Shown here piece by piece: positions 16,112 through 25,126 of a stretch of 64,000 nucleotides of DNA; position 1 is the first letter of the stretch; each line of letters opens with the position of its first letter. The stretch is from positions 1 to 64,000 of the forward strand of contig CAWGUB010000015.1 in the NCBI GenBank assembly GCA_963825575.1. Reading direction: 5' to 3'. The position numbers and the translations under genes are program-made. The notes beneath the pieces were generated by a model. That model ran no database searches. It had not been told where the DNA came from and saw nothing but the letters and a program-made list of their open reading frames with translations. The stretch comes from JAFDBW01 sp963825575. Its GTDB lineage: Bacteria > Desulfobacterota > Desulfuromonadia > Desulfuromonadales > BM103.

Positions 16112-18352
16112 ATGCAAGCTTCCGAGCCACTCAAAAAGCCGTCACTGTTCAAGGGCAAGACTTCACATACCGGGAAACTGGGCACGTTTCTTGGCGTATT
16201 CACACCGACTATCCTGACAATTCTTGGCGTCATCATGTACCTGCGCTTCGGTTGGGTGCTCGGCCAGGTCGGTCTTTTCAAAACTATACTGATCGTCCTG
16301 CTTGCCAACCTGATTACCCTGCTGACATCGCTGAGTCTCTCTGCCATTGCCACCAACAGCCATGTCGGTGTCGGCGGCGCCTATTACATGATCTCGCGCA
16401 GCCTTGGACTGGAGATCGGCGGCGCGATCGGTTTCCCGCTATATGTCTCACAGGCATTGTCCGTAACTCTTTATTCTTTCGGTCTGGCAGAATCACTGAA
16501 ATTTGTCTGGCCAGGCATCCCTGTGTCGATTGCCGCGTGCGTTATTATCGTTGCGGTCGCCATTCTTTCGTTACGTGGGGCTACCTTTGCTTTGCGGGCT
16601 CAAATCCCGGTTATGGCATTGATTGCCCTGTCTTTGCTGGCGCTTGCTTCTGGAGCCTTTACCGGGGCGGGGATTCAAGCTACGACGGAAATTTCTGGTG
16701 CTTTTGTCCCGGCTGGTTTCTGGGTCGTCTTCGCCGTCTTCTTTCCTGCCGTAACAGGCATTATGGCCGGTTTGAGCATGTCAGGAGATCTTGCTGAGCC
16801 GCGCCACTCGATTCCGCGTGGTAGCGTCGCCGCGACTCTGGTGGGTCTGGTGGTGTATTTGGCGGTACCGGTCGTGCTCCATGTCAGCGCGGATTCTGTC
16901 AGTCTTAATAGTGATCCTCTGATCTGGACCCGGATTGCCATGTTTGGACCATGGCTGGTTCTGCCGGGGTTATGGGGTGCGATCTTTTCTTCTGCAGTCG
17001 GATCAATGCTTGGCGCTCCACGGACTCTTCAGGCCCTGGCTCTTGACAGACTTGTACCACATTGGCTCGCCGGACCTTCAGAGCCTGGATCAGAACCGAA
17101 ATTGGGTATGATCGTCACTCTGGCAATCAGTCTGGCGGCGGTTTTTCTCGGCGACCTGAATACCGTTGCCACTGTTGCAACGATGTTTTTTCTGAGTGTT
17201 TACGGCACGGTCAACCTCATCTCCGCCCTGGAGTATCTTTCCGGCAATCCTTCCTGGCGGCCCACCTTGAATATTCACTGGACCTTGAGCTTGCTCGGTG
17301 GCATTGGCTGTTTTGGTGTGATGTTGTTGATCCATTGGCCTGCAACCGTTTTTGCTATGACCGTCGAACTCGCGATCTGGTTATTTCTGAAAAGGCGCAT
17401 GCGCAAGGATTCCTGGGGTGATGTCTGGCGCGACCTTTACGAGGCCCTGATCCGCTGGACGCTAATCAAACTGAATAATCGTCCGATGACGGCCCGCAAT
17501 TGGCGACCTCATATGCTGGTATTTGTCAGCAATGTGGAGAAACGTCTCGATCTGGCACGCTTCGGTGCATGGTTTGCAGAGAACCGCGGCGTGGTCTCGA
17601 TCTGTGAACTTTACCAGGGGGACATTCTCGAACTCGATGTCGATGTTGTAGCGCGAGAACAACAGATCAATGCCGTACTCAAAGCACATGGAATTATTGC
17701 CTTTGGCGAAGTCAATATTGTTCAAGACTTGGAGCGCGGCGTTCTCGCCGTCGCCCAGTCGAACGGGATTGCCGGGATGGCCAGTAATACAGTTCTGGTT
17801 GGCTGGCCGGATGACCTGTCACGACTGGTCAGGTTCCTGCGTGTTATTCGACCTCTTAAACATCTCTACAAGAGCCTGATTATCGGCAAAACCAGCCCCC
17901 TGATATCGTTTCGAGAAGGACAGGTCCAGGATATTCATGTCTGGTGGGGTGGCCTTAGGCGCAACGGCGACCTGATGCTGCTTCTGGCATATCTGTTGAC
18001 CCGTAATCCGGAATGGCGGCATGCTAAAATTCGGATCTTGAGTATTGCCTCAAACGAACTCATGAAAGGGCAGACCGAACGATTCCTGGCACAATTGATT
18101 CCCGAGATACGAATCGATGCGGAGGTTGAAGTCACGCTCAAATCAGATGATGAAAGTGTGATGGAAATCATGCATCGTGAGAGCGCTCTTGCCGATACCG
18201 TCCTGTTGGGCTTGGCAACGCCGAATGCCGGTGATGAGGAAAACTATGCAGAGCGACTGGCTGAGCTTGCGGCAGGCTTTCAGAGCTGCTTCTTTGTACA
18301 CAATGGCAGTCTGTTCCTCGGTGACCTGGTGACGCCGGAGCAGGCTGAGTAA
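16112..18352 (+). CDS. SLC12-like (cation-chloride cotransporter/APC) permease
   Basis: Inner-membrane transporter of 746 aa. After a short cytoplasmic lead, helix 1 has the family signature GTFLGVFTPTILTILGVIMYLR, then GVGGAYYMISRSLGLEIGGA, and FFPAVTGIMAGLSMSGDLAEP with further helices up to about residue 440. The C-terminal 300 residues are soluble, as in eukaryotic Na-K-Cl and K-Cl cotransporters. Known: the family is within the APC superfamily; bacterial members are little studied and some carry amino acids or K+. Substrate cannot be deduced. No operon partner. Confidence 0.85.
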   Translation: MQASEPLKKPSLFKGKTSHTGKLGTFLGVFTPTILTILGVIMYLRFGWVLGQVGLFKTILIVLLANLITLLTSLSLSAIATNSHVGVGGAYYMISRSLGLEIGGAIGFPLYVSQALSVTLYSFGLAESLKFVWPGIPVSIAACVIIVAVAILSLRGATFALRAQIPVMALIALSLLALASGAFTGAGIQATTEISGAFVPAGFWVVFAVFFPAVTGIMAGLSMSGDLAEPRHSIPRGSVAATLVGLVVYLAVPVVLHVSADSVSLNSDPLIWTRIAMFGPWLVLPGLWGAIFSSAVGSMLGAPRTLQALALDRLVPHWLAGPSEPGSEPKLGMIVTLAISLAAVFLGDLNTVATVATMFFLSVYGTVNLISALEYLSGNPSWRPTLNIHWTLSLLGGIGCFGVMLLIHWPATVFAMTVELAIWLFLKRRMRKDSWGDVWRDLYEALIRWTLIKLNNRPMTARNWRPHMLVFVSNVEKRLDLARFGAWFAENRGVVSICELYQGDILELDVDVVAREQQINAVLKAHGIIAFGEVNIVQDLERGVLAVAQSNGIAGMASNTVLVGWPDDLSRLVRFLRVIRPLKHLYKSLIIGKTSPLISFREGQVQDIHVWWGGLRRNGDLMLLLAYLLTRNPEWRHAKIRILSIASNELMKGQTERFLAQLIPEIRIDAEVEVTLKSDDESVMEIMHRESALADTVLLGLATPNAGDEENYAERLAELAAGFQSCFFVHNGSLFLGDLVTPEQAE

Positions 18353-18413
18353 GTCTTAAAAGCGTTAAGATTGTACATAAGCCATTATCATCGCAAGCAG
18401 AACCGAGGAAAAT

Positions 18414-18456
18414 ACAAAACGGGGGTCACATTTCCATGTGACCCCCGTTTAAATGT
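18414..18456. terminator. Bidirectional terminator
   Basis: AAACGGGGGTCACAT-TTCC-ATGTGACCCCCGTTT, a 15-pair perfect stem with A-run before and T-run after. It separates the converging permease and tatD/rSAM genes. Confidence 0.9.
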
Positions 18457-18471
18457 TGGTATGTAGCAAGT

Positions 18472-19863
18472 CTAACCCACTTCGTTGTAAACTCGTTCGC
18501 GAAACTCTACCTGAAGTTCTTCGGCGACCTTACGGCATGCACCGATGTCTATTCCCGGCAGGGTAACAGCTGTGGCTGCGACGGAAGGGACATGTTTTTT
18601 CGCTTCCACGAGGAATTCCTTAAGGGCAGCATAACCCTGCTCGCCATATTCTGATCGACAGATCTTTTGATACGTCGATGCATCGGGTGCGTTAAGCGAC
18701 ACACTGATCGAATCGACCAGCCCGGCGAGTTCCGGCAGGATATTTCGGCCATGCACCAGGTTGGCCTGACCGTCGGTGTTGATGCGAACCGTTATGTTGT
18801 TCTGTTTCAGGTAACGGGCAATCTCCTTGACCAGGTCCAGTCGAAGCAGGGGCTCGCCGTAGCCGCAGAAGACGACTTCATCGTAAGGGGATGGATCGCC
18901 GATCGCTTTCATGACCTCTTCAACGGTCGGTTCTCGTTCCAGGCAAAGCTGGTGTCCCTTGACGGTGAAATCCCTGAACTTTGCACAGAAGGTGCAGCTG
19001 TTGGTGCACCGGTTGGTTATGTTGAGATAGAGACTGTTACGGATCACGTAGGCGATTCTGGTGCTTTGATCGACCTCACCGATACCGAACAGGCGCCAGG
19101 CGTTGAGGCTGGTGATGCGAGCGACATCTTCGATTGACAGCCCCTTGATTTCCGCCAGTTTCTCGGCAGTCGTGCGGACATAAGCAGGCTCACAACGCTT
19201 GCCGCGCCAGTTCTGCGGTGAAAGGTAAGGGCAGTCGGTTTCCACCAGCATGACATCGACCGGCAGTGCTGCCGCGATACTGCGCAATGCGTCGTTCTTG
19301 GGGTAGGTCAGAGGACCGGCGAAGGAGATGTGAAAGCCCATCTCTAGACACTTGCGGGCCATTTCCAGGCTGCCGGAGAAGCAGTGCAATACGCCGCCTG
19401 CTTCGGCAGCGTTTTCTTCCCGCATGATCTGCACAACGTCATCATGTGCGTCGCGGTCGTGAATGATCAGCGGCTTACCGGTCTCTTTGGCCAGCTGTAT
19501 ATGGCGACGGAAAGACTCTTTCTGCTGATCGCGCGGTGAGCGGTCACGGTAGAAATCGAGGCCTGTTTCGCCAACGGCAACAACCTTGTCTACCGATTCG
19601 ATCATGCGAGCCAGTTCGGCCATGACCTGTTTATTGACCTTGTCGGCATCATGCGGGTGGATGCCGACGCTGGCGTAGACATTTGGGTAACGTATTGCCA
19701 GGTCGACGCTGGCACGGGAGCTCTCGAGGTCGCAACCGACCGTCAGGATGTGTGCGACACCACTCTCCTTGGCGCGTGCTAGGACATCGTCCAGATCTGT
19801 TGTGTAGGGCTTTGAATCGAGATGGGCGTGGGAGTCGACGAGGGTTGATTGTAAATTTTTCAT
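18472..19863 (-). CDS. TatD-family nuclease fused to a radical SAM domain
   Basis: 463-aa two-domain protein. Residues about 1–260 are a TatD metal-dependent hydrolase: LVDSHAHLDSK, ASVGIHPHDA, GETGLDFYRD, IIHDRDAHDD, GVLHCFSGS and ETDCPYLSPQ. Residues about 275–463 are a radical SAM domain: LYLNITNRCTNSCTFCAKFR (CxxxCxxC), GYGEPLLRLDLV, RINTDGQANLVHG. Known: TatD is a 3'-5' exonuclease used in DNA repair; the SAM part matches what NCBI calls a 'TatD-associated radical SAM protein', normally a separate or fused gene of unknown role. Start at 19863 (MKNLQSTLVDSHAH) by homology; upstream codons come from a repeat. Last gene of the tmk operon. Confidence 0.9.
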   Translation of the reverse strand: MKNLQSTLVDSHAHLDSKPYTTDLDDVLARAKESGVAHILTVGCDLESSRASVDLAIRYPNVYASVGIHPHDADKVNKQVMAELARMIESVDKVVAVGETGLDFYRDRSPRDQQKESFRRHIQLAKETGKPLIIHDRDAHDDVVQIMREENAAEAGGVLHCFSGSLEMARKCLEMGFHISFAGPLTYPKNDALRSIAAALPVDVMLVETDCPYLSPQNWRGKRCEPAYVRTTAEKLAEIKGLSIEDVARITSLNAWRLFGIGEVDQSTRIAYVIRNSLYLNITNRCTNSCTFCAKFRDFTVKGHQLCLEREPTVEEVMKAIGDPSPYDEVVFCGYGEPLLRLDLVKEIARYLKQNNITVRINTDGQANLVHGRNILPELAGLVDSISVSLNAPDASTYQKICRSEYGEQGYAALKEFLVEAKKHVPSVAATAVTLPGIDIGACRKVAEELQVEFRERVYNEVG

Positions 19864-19877
19864 GGAAAAATTTCCGT

Positions 19878-19948
19878 AACGAGTGACGCGGTACGAGAAA
19901 GTCAAAGGCTTTTCGCGACCCTCGTCCCGCGTTCCGCGTTCCGATTAC
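19878..19948. repeat. CG-rich inverted repeat between tatD/rSAM and metG
   Basis: AACGAGTGACGCGGTACGAG (from about 19879) pairs imperfectly with CTCGTCCCGCGTTCCGCGTT (from about 19920). Same family as the mnmA–mtaB element. Confidence 0.6.
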
Positions 19949-21480
19949 TCCGTTTCAATCCTGGGGAAGAGCGGGGCTGCCTTTTCGATTGAACTGCCCG
20001 GCTGCAGAAGCCCCCAGCTGTCGTGTTCATCGAGTTGCCGGTCTGCGGAGTCAATCCCAAGGATGTTGCAGATCTTGACGCCGGTGTCAGGCATGAAGGG
20101 GGTGACAAGTAATCCGATCAGGCGTACGGCTTCGAGCAGGTTGTACATAACAGTGCCAAGTCGTTCGCGCTGCGTCTCGTCCTTGGCCAGGGTCCAGGGT
20201 GCCGAGTCATCGATATACTTGTTGGCGGCGCTGACCAACTCCCAGATCGACTGCAGGGCCTTGTTAAAGGCGAGAGCCTCCATCTGCTCGTCGACAACGC
20301 CGGTTTGCTTGACGAATCTGTCTTTAAGCACCTCGTCAATAGCATCACCTTTTAAGGGGCTTGGCAGGATACCTTTAAAGTATTTGTTGAGCATTGCCGT
20401 GGAGCGGCTGACCAGGTTGCCGAGGTCATTGGCAAGGTCCGAGTTGATGCGGTGTACCAGCGCGTTGTGGGAGAAGTCGCCGTCTAGCCCGAAGGGGACT
20501 TCACGCAGCAGGAAGTAACGGATCGCGTCGACGCCGTACTTGTCGATCAGCATGTTCGGTTCGACGACGTTGGCCAGGCTTTTACTCATTTTCTGACCCT
20601 CAACTGTCCACCAGCCGTGGGCAAAGACCTTCTCAGGCAGCGGAATGCCGGCAGCCATCAGGAAGGTTGGCCAGTAGACGGTGTGGAAGCGCAGAATGTC
20701 CTTGCCGATAACGTGAACGTCGCAAGGCCAGAATTTGCTGAAATCACTGTCCCGATTCGGGTAACCAAGGGCGCTGATGTAGTTGGTCAGGGCGTCAAAC
20801 CAGACATAGATGACATGTTTCTCGTTGTTCGGTACGGGGATCCCCCAAGAGAAGGTTGTCCGTGAGATGGAAAGGTCGCGCAGCCCCTCACGAACAAAAC
20901 TGAGAATCTCGTTGCGCCGTGACTTTGGTTGAATGAAATCCGGGTTGGCGTCGATATGAGCGAGTAACTGGTCCTGGTATTTGCTCATGCGGAAGAAGTA
21001 GGACTCCTCCTTGAGCTTGTCGGTCGGACGCCCGCAATCAGGGCAGTTGCCGTCAAGCAACTGGGTTTCGGTCCAGAATGTCTCACAGGGTGTGCAGTAC
21101 CAGTCTTCATATTCGCCGAGGTAGATGTCGCCCTTGGCTTCAATGGTCCGGAAAATTTCCTGGACCGCCAGTTTGTGGCGTTCCTGCGATGTGCGAATGA
21201 AGTCGGTGTGCGAGATATTCAGCTTTTCCCACAGCGATTGAAAACGTTTGACAACCCGGTCCGCCAGCTCCAGCGGGGTTTCACCTTTGGCATGCGCAGC
21301 TTTTTCGACTTTCTGGCCATGTTCATCGGTGCCGGTGAGAAAGCTGACCTCAAAGCCGCGTGCACGCTTGTATCGCGCCATGACATCACATGCCAGTGTC
21401 GTGTAGGCATGACCGATATGCGGAACATCGTTGACGTAGTAAATCGGAGTCGTCAGGTAATAATGCTTTGCATCCGACAT
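19945..21480 (-). CDS. metG: Methionyl-tRNA synthetase
   Basis: Charges tRNA-Met. The 511-aa class I synthetase has TTPIYYVNDVPHIGHAYTT (HIGH motif) at the N-terminus, one CxxC zinc pair each in WYCTPCETFW and GNCPDCGRPT, WFDALTNYISALGYP, and KMSKS (EGQKMSKSLANVVEP) at about residue 300. The C-terminal tRNA-binding OB domain of E. coli MetG is absent, as in the short Thermus/Geobacter-type enzyme. It ends with a short tail and a stop at 19945, five bases after ricT's end at its own start side. Confidence 0.96.
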   Translation of the reverse strand: MSDAKHYYLTTPIYYVNDVPHIGHAYTTLACDVMARYKRARGFEVSFLTGTDEHGQKVEKAAHAKGETPLELADRVVKRFQSLWEKLNISHTDFIRTSQERHKLAVQEIFRTIEAKGDIYLGEYEDWYCTPCETFWTETQLLDGNCPDCGRPTDKLKEESYFFRMSKYQDQLLAHIDANPDFIQPKSRRNEILSFVREGLRDLSISRTTFSWGIPVPNNEKHVIYVWFDALTNYISALGYPNRDSDFSKFWPCDVHVIGKDILRFHTVYWPTFLMAAGIPLPEKVFAHGWWTVEGQKMSKSLANVVEPNMLIDKYGVDAIRYFLLREVPFGLDGDFSHNALVHRINSDLANDLGNLVSRSTAMLNKYFKGILPSPLKGDAIDEVLKDRFVKQTGVVDEQMEALAFNKALQSIWELVSAANKYIDDSAPWTLAKDETQRERLGTVMYNLLEAVRLIGLLVTPFMPDTGVKICNILGIDSADRQLDEHDSWGLLQPGSSIEKAAPLFPRIETE

Positions 21481-21485
21481 GAGTC

Positions 21486-22553
21486 TTATTCTCCCTGCTT
21501 GCTCGGGCCCGGTTTGCGGCCGCCACGGGGTCTGCGCCTGCCGCGCCGACGAGGCTTTTTCTGGCTCTTGTCCTCACCTGCAGCCTGTTGGTCAGGCTTG
21601 TCCTTTTCTTCCTCCGGCTTTTTGGTCTGTTCGCCGGTTTTCTCGGCAGGGCCTTGGCCTCTGCCCGATTGCTTGCGGGGTTCATGCTTGCGTCTGCTCA
21701 GGCGACTGGTATGGGCCTCACCGGCAGGTTGCTCCTGGGGTGCCGGTTGCTCCGCCTGCCCGCTCTGCAATTCTTTCAAGGTTATGCAGTAGCTGTTGCC
21801 CTCCTGGTCTCGCAGGTTGATCTGCTGGCGCAGGATGTCGATGGATTTGACTTCACATTCGCGATCCTGCCAGGAAACCTTCTTGCCGCATTTCGGCATG
21901 CCTTTTTTAAGCGCACCGTAAGTCTCGAACTCGTAACCGAGACAGCAGAGCAGGCGGCCACACTGGCCTGATATCTTGGTCGGGTTGAGGGCCAGCCCTT
22001 GTTCCTTGGCCATCTTGACCGAAACCGGACTGAACTGGGTGAGAAAACTGCTGCAGCAGAGCTCCCGACCGCAGATGCCGAGGCCCCCGACCAGTTTGGC
22101 TTCATCACGGACACCGATCTGGCGCATTTCAATCCTGGTGTGGAAATGATGGGCGAGGTCTTTGACGAGTTCACGGAAGTCGATGCGCCCGTCGGCAGTA
22201 AAGAAGAAGATGATTTTCGAGCCGTCGAAGGCATATTCGGCCCGTACCAGCTTCATGTCCAGTTGACGGGACTTGATCCGTTCCTGGCAGTATTTGTAGG
22301 CGTCCACCTCCCTGGCAGCATTGGTTTCCGCCAGCGCCAGGTCCTCTTCCGTGGCCATGCGAAGTATGCTTTTCAGGCCTTCCGGGGCCTCGCTGTCCTC
22401 TATCTCTCGAGGCACGACGACAACACTCGCCATGGCGCGGCCGCGATCGGTTTCGACAATCACCTTGTCGCCCGCCTTGAGTTCGAGCGTTGTGGCGTTG
22501 AAGTTGTACTGGCGACCGGCCTGCTGAAATTTTAATGGGACAATACGTATCAT
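21486..22553 (-). CDS. ricT: PSP1-domain regulator, RicT/YaaT
   Basis: 355-aa cytoplasmic protein with the PSP1 domain: DFRELVKDLAHHFHTRIEMRQ, then GGLGICGRELCCSSFL, GQCGRLLCCLGYE and the Cys-rich pattern GMPKCGKKV. In Bacillus RicT works in the RicA/F/T (Y-complex) that carries Fe-S clusters and guides RNase Y; in other phyla its role is unclear. After about residue 265 comes a 90-residue disordered tail, rich in Lys, Arg, Pro, Gln and Gly (KKPRRRGRRRPRGGRKPG), suggesting RNA or DNA binding. Start at MIRIVPLKFQ; upstream codons are open but non-homologous. Gene order holB-ricT-metG is widespread. Confidence 0.88.
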   Translation of the reverse strand: MIRIVPLKFQQAGRQYNFNATTLELKAGDKVIVETDRGRAMASVVVVPREIEDSEAPEGLKSILRMATEEDLALAETNAAREVDAYKYCQERIKSRQLDMKLVRAEYAFDGSKIIFFFTADGRIDFRELVKDLAHHFHTRIEMRQIGVRDEAKLVGGLGICGRELCCSSFLTQFSPVSVKMAKEQGLALNPTKISGQCGRLLCCLGYEFETYGALKKGMPKCGKKVSWQDRECEVKSIDILRQQINLRDQEGNSYCITLKELQSGQAEQPAPQEQPAGEAHTSRLSRRKHEPRKQSGRGQGPAEKTGEQTKKPEEEKDKPDQQAAGEDKSQKKPRRRGRRRPRGGRKPGPSKQGE

Positions 22554-22604
22554 AAGGTCAATTTTTTTATATAGAGTGAGCAAAACCTGTACCTGGCGAT
22601 GAGG

Positions 22605-23573
22605 TCAGGTCGCCAGTTTCAAGAGTAGCACTTCCACGGCCAACTGCCGATTGACGTTGCGGTCAAGCTGGCGGCGGACTTCGATCAGGGCATCAAGCTT
22701 GGCGAGAATTGAGGTAAGGTTCTCACGCTTGGAAACCCTGTGGATTTTTTCCTTCAGATCGAGGTTGACGAGATCATCATCACCACGACCCTGAAGCATC
22801 ATCATAACATCCCGGTAAAAAGCCTGGAAAATTTCCAGAATATCGGGCAGAACGGTTTTGTCGGCAGCGATCTGCTCGGCAAAATCCAGAATGGGCAAGA
22901 TACTGCCTGAGGATAGCCCCGTCAAGGTTTTTAGCAGTTTCCGACGTTCCTCCAGGTAGAGCTGGCGGTCTTTGCCGAAGGCTTTTTTGAAGCTGCCTTC
23001 GGAAAGGGCGGCCAGAACGTGAGATTCCGTCGGATCGATGTTGAGCTGTTTCTCGAGTTGCGCCTGAATCCTGCTGTTCGGGTGCCGTGTGAAAGGCAGT
23101 GGCTGGCAACGGGAGCGAATCGTTTCGAGCAGCCGATTCGGGTGGGCTGTCAGCAAAATCAGCAGCGTATCGCCGCGTGGTTCTTCAAGTGTCTTGAGCA
23201 GGGCGTTGGCCGCACCGACCGTCATGCTGTCGGCCTCTTCGATCAGGCATATCTTGTGGGACGCCTCGAGTGGTTTGAGGTTGAGATCTTTCTGAAAGGA
23301 TCTGACCTGCTCAATCTTGATCGAATTACCGTCCGGTTCGAGGACGTGCAGATCAGGATGGTTCTGATGGTCTATCTTCCGGCAGGCCTGGCAATTGCCG
23401 CAACCGCGCTGCTCGTGGCAGACGATGGCCCGTGCAAGGGCGAGAGCCATAAGTCGCTTGCCGATGCCATCCGGGCCCGAGAACAGGTAGGCGTGAGCAA
23501 GCCTGCCGTTTGCCAGGGACCGGCTCAGGATGTCCTTCTGTCGGTCATGACCGAGGATCTGGTCGAAGGTCAT
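22605..23573 (-). CDS. holB: DNA polymerase III delta-prime subunit
   Basis: Clamp-loader subunit that loads the beta clamp during replication. The 322-aa protein has a modified P-loop FSGPDGIGKRLMALALA, a zinc module CHEQRGCGNCQACRKI (four Cys), HPDLHVLEP, the SRC motif ETIRSRCQPL and ANALLKTLEEP. Its ATG overlaps the tmk stop by four bases, so the two are coupled. Confidence 0.92.
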   Translation of the reverse strand: MTFDQILGHDRQKDILSRSLANGRLAHAYLFSGPDGIGKRLMALALARAIVCHEQRGCGNCQACRKIDHQNHPDLHVLEPDGNSIKIEQVRSFQKDLNLKPLEASHKICLIEEADSMTVGAANALLKTLEEPRGDTLLILLTAHPNRLLETIRSRCQPLPFTRHPNSRIQAQLEKQLNIDPTESHVLAALSEGSFKKAFGKDRQLYLEERRKLLKTLTGLSSGSILPILDFAEQIAADKTVLPDILEIFQAFYRDVMMMLQGRGDDDLVNLDLKEKIHRVSKRENLTSILAKLDALIEVRRQLDRNVNRQLAVEVLLLKLAT

Positions 23574-24217
23574 GCCGAGCTCCTGTCGGCCAGGAAGAGA
23601 TCAACCATGGTGATCATGCGCTCAGCCACGGAATCCTCATCGCCAAGTGCATCGATTACCCGGAATCGTTCTTCGCGTGCGGCCAGGTCGAGATAGCCCT
23701 GGCGAATCCGCCGGTGAAAATCGAGAGATTCCAACTCGAAACGACCCTCCGATTCGAGATTGTCCCTGTGGTTACGTGCCCTGGCTCGATGCAGGCCTTC
23801 TTCTGCCGGGTAGTCGAGCAACAGTGTCATGTCAGGGATCAAGCCTTTGCTGGCAAAGCGGTTGATGGCTTCAAGCTGGGCCATGTCCAATCCGCGTCCT
23901 GCGCCCTGGTAAACAGTTGTCGCATCGGCGAAGCGGTCACAGAGGACAATCTTGCCCTGCCCCAGGGCCGGTATAATGAACTCGGCGACGTGTTGAGCTC
24001 TTGCCGCACTGTATAGCAGTAGTTCCGTGTGTGGCGATATCGAGTTATTCTCTGGGTGCAGCAGCAGGGTGCGGATGGCATCGGATATTCTACACCCTCC
24101 CGGTTCACGGGTTACGGCAACCTCGTGCCCCAACGACCGGAGGTGCTCCTGGAGGCGCAGCAACTGGGTTGTTTTGCCGCTGCCCTCGATGCCTTCCAAA
24201 GTAATAAAAAATGACAT
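23570..24217 (-). CDS. tmk: Thymidylate kinase
   Basis: Phosphorylates dTMP to dTDP. The 215-aa protein has the P-loop LEGIEGSGKTTQLLRL, VTREPGGCRISDAIR (the DRX/TREPGG motif), and DRFADATTVYQGAGRGLD. First gene of a − strand operon tmk-holB-ricT-metG-tatD/rSAM; divergent from rnc across 190 bases that must hold both promoters. Confidence 0.95.
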   Translation of the reverse strand: MSFFITLEGIEGSGKTTQLLRLQEHLRSLGHEVAVTREPGGCRISDAIRTLLLHPENNSISPHTELLLYSAARAQHVAEFIIPALGQGKIVLCDRFADATTVYQGAGRGLDMAQLEAINRFASKGLIPDMTLLLDYPAEEGLHRARARNHRDNLESEGRFELESLDFHRRIRQGYLDLAAREERFRVIDALGDEDSVAERMITMVDLFLADRSSA

Positions 24218-24409
24218 AAAACAGTATCTTGGATCGTTTGATGGATGGTGTCTTCACACGCTTGAAATGAATCGCCATACTATAATGAATTTGTGCTTTG
24301 GTGCAATTGATATAAATAGCGACTTGGTGTAATATAGCTGACTTTTAGATTCGCAGATTAGTCTGTGTGACAATGACAATTCCTCAACCGTCGAGAAAAC
24401 AATCTGTTC

Positions 24410-25126
24410 ATGAATTCACCTGTCAGCCTGGATGACGATAACTGGCAAAAGCTGGAAAAGACCCTGGGGTATTCATTCCGGGACAAGGCGCTGCTGGTCA
24501 ATGCCATGACCCACAAGTCTTATGTCAACGAGTATCCTGACGCCGCAGGCCCGGATAACGAGCGTATCGAGTTCCTCGGCGATGCGGTGCTGGACCTGGT
24601 CGTCAGCGAGTACCTGATGGATGCGCTGCCGACTGCCGATGAAGGAGAACTGACCCGGATCAGGGCCGAGGTTGTTGCCATGCCAAGCCTTGCAGAACTG
24701 GCGGGGTCGCTCGGGATCGGCAGGGAGCTGTTGCTGGGCAAAGGTGAATCCGGCAGCGGTGGCCGGGAAAAGCCGAGTCTGCTTGCAGACGCCCTGGAAG
24801 CCTTGTTCGGTGCGGTTTTTGTTGATGGGGGCTATGAAGCTGCCAAATTCGTTGTCCTGCCATTGTTTGTCCCGTTGCTGAAACAGGCTTCTGTCGAAGC
24901 AGGGCAGGACCATAAAAGCCGTTTGCAGGAACTGCTGCAGGCCACCCGGAATGAACTCCCCGTCTACAGAATGATAGACGCATCAGGTCCGCCCCATGAC
25001 CGCGTTTACCGAGTCGAGGTGTTGATCGGCGAGCGCGTCTATGGCATGGGCAAAGGGCGGACGAAAAAGAGCGCTGAACAGGTTGCCGCGGCCGCGGCGT
25101 TGATGCTCCTGGACAAAGACTCGTGA
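24410..25126 (+). CDS. rnc: Ribonuclease III
   Basis: Cuts double-stranded RNA, including rRNA precursors. The 238-aa protein has the signature NERIEFLGDAVLDLVVSEYL (about residue 50, with the metal-binding Glu and Asp), the second acidic site LLADALEALFGAVFVDGG, and a C-terminal double-stranded RNA-binding domain ending GKGRTKKSAEQVAAAAAL. Its stop overlaps the GTG of the next gene. Confidence 0.96.
   Translation: MNSPVSLDDDNWQKLEKTLGYSFRDKALLVNAMTHKSYVNEYPDAAGPDNERIEFLGDAVLDLVVSEYLMDALPTADEGELTRIRAEVVAMPSLAELAGSLGIGRELLLGKGESGSGGREKPSLLADALEALFGAVFVDGGYEAAKFVVLPLFVPLLKQASVEAGQDHKSRLQELLQATRNELPVYRMIDASGPPHDRVYRVEVLIGERVYGMGKGRTKKSAEQVAAAAALMLLDKDS

Noticed and set aside
24218..24409. Promoters between tmk and rnc
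   Set aside because: Both must exist, but no pair of hexamers with good spacing stood out.
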